Source of the DNA: Candidatus Nomurabacteria bacterium
Lineage (GTDB): Bacteria; Patescibacteriota; Minisyncoccia; Phycocordibacterales; UBA1006
Direction of reading: 5' to 3'
DNA length: 27,504 bases
Assembly (NCBI GenBank): GCA_943357975.1
Contig: CALRGS010000003.1
Span: forward strand, 1-27,504
Part shown: positions 27,206-27,504 of the stretch, one piece after another
Numbering within the stretch: position 1 is the stretch's first letter
Layout: every line of letters begins with the position of its first letter
Position numbers and translations under genes: made by a program
Notes under the pieces: generated by a model
Told to the model about the DNA's origin: nothing
Databases searched by the model: none
Seen by the model: only the letters and a program-made list of their open reading frames with translations

Positions 27206-27379
27206 ATGACACCAGACCAAATCAAGCAAATGTCAGAAATTTACGATGAAGCTATTGCGAAGCTCCAACAATTAACCATAGAGAAACAGGAGATCATCAA
27301 AGGGTATATCAAGGAGTTAGAAGAAGCAAAAATGAAGGCTTTGCGAGAAAGTCTAGGGGTAACTAATCAACAATCATAA
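27206..27379 (+). CDS. Small helical (coiled-coil) protein of unknown function
   Basis: A 57-residue, highly charged protein starting MTPDQIKQMSEIYDEAIAKL and continuing as one long amphipathic helix (about 10-48), a likely coiled coil. The ATG at 27206 is preferred because an extended -10 ends six bases upstream; earlier in-frame starts would overlap the promoter. The next gene begins five bases later, so the two are likely co-transcribed. Confidence 0.6.
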   Translation: MTPDQIKQMSEIYDEAIAKLQQLTIEKQEIIKGYIKELEEAKMKALRESLGVTNQQS

Positions 27380-27383
27380 TTTT

Positions 27384-27504
27384 ATGGCAATCGGAGATTT
27401 TGAAAAAGCAAAAACATCTTTGCAGGAAAAGATAAATGAGGCTGAACAAGAAGGGGAGATTTCAGCAAATTTTACTGAATTTGAATCACTGAAACAACAG
27501 ATGG
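27384..27504 (+). CDS. Partial gene at the window edge, paralogue of the gene at 26550
   Basis: Forty codons are visible, starting MAIGDFEKAKTSLQEKINEA. The GDFE motif near the start matches the gene at 26550. The rest is Glu/Lys-rich. It continues beyond the window. Confidence 0.6.
   Translation, partial: MAIGDFEKAKTSLQEKINEAEQEGEISANFTEFESLKQQM

Noticed and set aside
1..27504. CRISPR arrays, rRNA or tRNA genes, insertion sequences with transposases
   Set aside because: None seen on either strand: no regularly spaced direct repeats, no rRNA-like or cloverleaf sequences, and no transposase-like protein.

Overview
The window reads as a chromosomal segment of a Patescibacteria/CPR bacterium, most likely Parcubacteria-like. 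This is an inference from gene content and style, not from a 16S gene. It is AT-rich, with a split and reduced ribosomal-protein cluster, a ComEC without its metallo-beta-lactamase domain, and secreted proteins of the kind common in CPR genomes. TGA is used as a stop codon (comEC, the gene at 2079), so this is not the UGA=Gly code.

Layout. 1-611: a small secreted protein with a Bacteroidota-like signal peptide. 676-1992 (-): nusA. 2079-4909: a membrane protein and two secreted surface proteins. 5026-5634: a secreted protein with a type IX secretion C-terminal sorting domain. 5659-5756: a possible small RNA. 5789-7631: tpiA-pgk. 7684-8130 (-): an unknown protein. 8253-12893: recJ, rnhA, comEC and a protein with two DnaA-domain-IV-like helix-turn-helix modules. 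12993-13817: a SIMPL protein. 13992-17439: tuf-rpsJ-rplC-rplD-rplW. 17468-18925: an unknown membrane protein (-) and a Bro-N/antirepressor gene, both inserted inside the S10 cluster. 19078-19926: rplB alone. 20020-20625: an unknown gene. 20842-24107: rpsS-rplV-rpsC-rplP-rpsQ-rplN-rplX-rplE, without rpmC. 24303-25270: a coiled-coil protein and a DUF1543 protein. 25532-26452: rpsL-rpsG. 26550-27504: small unknown genes, the last running off the edge. No gap without a gene exceeds 300 bases; the longest, 25271-25531, holds a terminator, a promoter and a structured leader.

The translation cluster, a single block (str-S10-spc) in many bacteria, is broken into four transcription units. Each has its own promoter, and each begins with a leader RNA that can be folded by eye into stable hairpins (tuf, rplB, rpsS, rpsL). 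Two further structured elements lie inside the tuf unit. In contrast, at least seven other genes have an extended -10 box (TGnTAnaaT-like) ending only 6-7 bases before the ATG, which predicts leaderless mRNAs. Shine-Dalgarno sequences are almost absent. Highly expressed genes strongly prefer the arginine codon CGA.

A second theme is palindromic DNA inside coding sequence: recJ (22-bp stem over 95 bases), pgk (13 bp), the Bro-N gene (13 bp) and comEC (10 bp). The recJ and comEC examples read as in-frame insertions, in the manner of the Rickettsia palindromic elements.
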